Below, piece after piece: positions 62,745 to 64,000 of a stretch of DNA of 64,000 nt. The stretch's first letter is position 1. Every line of letters starts with the position of its first letter. Below the pieces are notes generated by a model. That model saw only the letters and a program-made list of their open reading frames with translations, was not told where the DNA came from and ran no database searches. This DNA is from Pedobacter steynii (GTDB taxonomy: Bacteria; Bacteroidota; Bacteroidia; Sphingobacteriales; Sphingobacteriaceae). The stretch is from contig NZ_CP017141.1 of NCBI RefSeq assembly GCF_001721645.1, positions 3,100,001-3,164,000 on the forward strand, read 5' to 3'. The translations under genes were made by a program, and so were the position numbers.

Positions 62745-62752
62745 TACTTTTG
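62745..62752 (+). promoter_or_regulatory. -7 element before the HPP gene
   Basis: TACTTTTG, an exact TAnnTTTG, lies 18 nt before the ATG at 62771. No clear -33 was seen. Confidence 0.45.
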
Positions 62753-62770
62753 CGGCGAATATAGATTCGG

Positions 62771-63343
62771 ATGCCAGGAAAGATCATTAGAAAACATTAC
62801 CGCAGAGCAAGGTATGTATTGTACCGGGAGACTTTAATTGATGCAAAAGAGCATGTTTTAACATTTATCGGTTCTTTTGTTGGCATTGGTTTAATTGGAT
62901 TGCTCAATAGTCAGTATCTGGTTGCCAATGATAATTTATTCCTGATCGGTTCGTTTGGGGCATCATCGGTATTGATTTACGGCATCATTAACAGCCCTTT
63001 GGCACAACCGAGAAATCTGATCGGTGGTCACGTCATCTCCGCTATTATTGGGGTAACCATACTGAAGCTTTTTCCAAATGAACTCTGGTTTGCCGGTGCT
63101 TTAGCTGTTTCTCTTTCCATTGTAGCTATGCAGATCACGAAGACCTTGCATCCACCAGGTGGTGCAACGGCTTTAATTGCAGTTACAGGTGGTGGAAAGA
63201 TTAAAGCGATGGGTTACCTTTATGTATTTTCACCGGTACTTACCGGTGTGCTGATCCTGTTTATGGTTGCACTGGTTTTTAACAACATGCGCCACCGGAA
63301 ATATCCGGCAAAACCTGTTTTTAAAAGGAGAAGGATACACTAA
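62771..63343 (+). CDS. HPP-family integral membrane protein
   Basis: A 190-aa protein with about four membrane helices and the family signature KTLHPPGGATALIAVTGG. A second conserved segment is GSFGASSVLIYGIINSPLAQPRN. Plant and cyanobacterial HPP proteins have been linked to nitrite transport; a function in Bacteroidota is not established. It is convergent with the ThuA gene, and the two coding regions abut. Confidence 0.9.
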   Translation: MPGKIIRKHYRRARYVLYRETLIDAKEHVLTFIGSFVGIGLIGLLNSQYLVANDNLFLIGSFGASSVLIYGIINSPLAQPRNLIGGHVISAIIGVTILKLFPNELWFAGALAVSLSIVAMQITKTLHPPGGATALIAVTGGGKIKAMGYLYVFSPVLTGVLILFMVALVFNNMRHRKYPAKPVFKRRRIH

Positions 63344-64000
63344 TTAAAGTTCCATACGTTTTACGCCCATAGCATATTGCAGACCTCCAAGCAGGTGTTG
63401 TAAGAAAAGAGGATCGGTATAAGATTCTTCCGTATGTCCCAATCCAGTATAAAATGACCTTCCTCCATCAAAATCATGGTACCAGGCCATAGGGTGGTTC
63501 GTACCGTTGGTGCCTCCTTTATAACTGTTTTCATCTATGCTGATCAGCACTTTCAAGTCAGTTGAAATGTCTTTGAAATTATACCATTCATCTTTTCTTT
63601 TCCAGATTTCCGGTAGATGTGCGGTAGAGACTGTCTTTCTGTTCAGCACATTTAATGCTGCAACTTGTTGCTCAGGATGTTTAAGAAAATAGGCGCCTAC
63701 AAGTTTGCCAAACCAGGGCCATTCGAACTCGGTATCCGTAGCAGCATGTACCCCAACAAAGCCGCCTCCAGACCTGATGTATTGTTCAAATGCTTTTTGC
63801 TGTTGTTCATTAAAAATGTCTCCTGTGGTATTCAGAAAAACAATCGCAGCATACTGTTTCAGGTTTCCGATGTTTATTTTTGTCGCATCTGTGGTGGTGT
63901 CGGCAACAAACTTATTTTCCATCGCCAGCCTTTGGATAGCCAGAATTCCCGCAGGAATGGAGCTATGGTGAAATCCGGAAGTTTTTGAAAAGACCAGGAT
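63344..64000 (-). CDS. ThuA-like domain protein (5' end outside window)
   Basis: 219 codons of a ThuA-type (trehalose-utilisation, class I glutamine-amidotransferase-like fold) protein enter from the right edge; the start codon is not in the window. The visible N-terminal part reads ILVFSKTSGFHHSSIP. It continues with YIRSGGGFVGVHAATDTEFE, the segment HPMAWYHDFDGGRSFYTGLGH and the C-terminus GGLQYAMGVKRMEL. These are standard ThuA landmarks. The internal Met at 63922 is not the true start, because the frame stays open to the edge and the conserved SGFHH lies before it. Such proteins often sit in sugar-metabolism loci. Confidence 0.9.
   Translation of the reverse strand: MLVFSKTSGFHHSSIPAGILAIQRLAMENKFVADTTTDATKINIGNLKQYAAIVFLNTTGDIFNEQQQKAFEQYIRSGGGFVGVHAATDTEFEWPWFGKLVGAYFLKHPEQQVAALNVLNRKTVSTAHLPEIWKRKDEWYNFKDISTDLKVLISIDENSYKGGTNGTNHPMAWYHDFDGGRSFYTGLGHTEESYTDPLFLQHLLGGLQYAMGVKRMEL

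Overview
The window looks like a chromosomal segment of a Sphingobacteriaceae-type Bacteroidota, most likely Pedobacter or a close relative. The grounds are two SusC/SusD nutrient-uptake loci, two ECF sigma/FecR pairs, Bacteroidota-type promoters (TTTG about 19 bp before TAnnTTTG), many SPII lipoproteins and moderately AT-rich DNA. No rRNA or tRNA gene, CRISPR array or intact insertion sequence was seen. The genus is inferred from gene content only.

Layout. (1) 1-10.1 kb, all minus strand: the 5' part of a FecR gene with its ECF sigma factor, then a complete sigma-FecR-SusC(STN)-SusD-TlpA operon. (2) 10.1-17.6 kb: a compact RiPP-like island. It holds a stand-alone receiver protein, an unlisted 50-aa peptide with a class I lanthipeptide-like leader, a LytTR regulator and LytS-type kinase, a full-length LanB-type dehydratase, and a secreted HExxH peptidase. 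(3) 17.5-24 kb: a small unknown gene, sucD, msrB, an RlpA-like protein, nrdB and nrdA. (4) 24.0-24.8 kb: a gene-free stretch packed with DnaA-box-like 9-mers, a candidate replication origin. (5) 24.8-42.5 kb: housekeeping genes including a CWC protein, aguB-aguA, fabG, an L,D-transpeptidase, a VWA-like membrane protein, a TRIC channel, an FtsB/DivIC-like protein, eno, aquaporin, a PhoX-like/di-haem pair, an ABC exporter, carA, panB and a pseudouridine synthase. (6) 42.6-45 kb: secreted lipoproteins. (7) 45.1-55.5 kb: a polysaccharide utilisation locus (GH30, GH3, SusD, SusC) preceded by a 7TM sensor fused to a transposase-type zinc ribbon. (8) 55.6-64 kb: alkA and an Ada-like gene, a MarR regulator with two unknown exported proteins, an Rrf2/YwnB-like pair, an HPP membrane protein and a partial ThuA gene.

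The most interesting part is the island at 10.1-17.6 kb. Four clusters of an 11-bp half-site (consensus close to NATTCGTC[GT]AA), repeated with an exact 21-bp period, lie upstream of the small peptide gene, the kinase/regulator operon, the dehydratase and the peptidase. In three of the four, a TTTG -7-like element follows the last half-site at the same 29-30 bp distance. This is the layout expected of activator-dependent LytTR promoters, and it ties the genes into one regulon. No LanC cyclase or LanT exporter is visible. The system may therefore make a dehydrated rather than lanthionine-bridged peptide, or borrow the missing enzymes from elsewhere.
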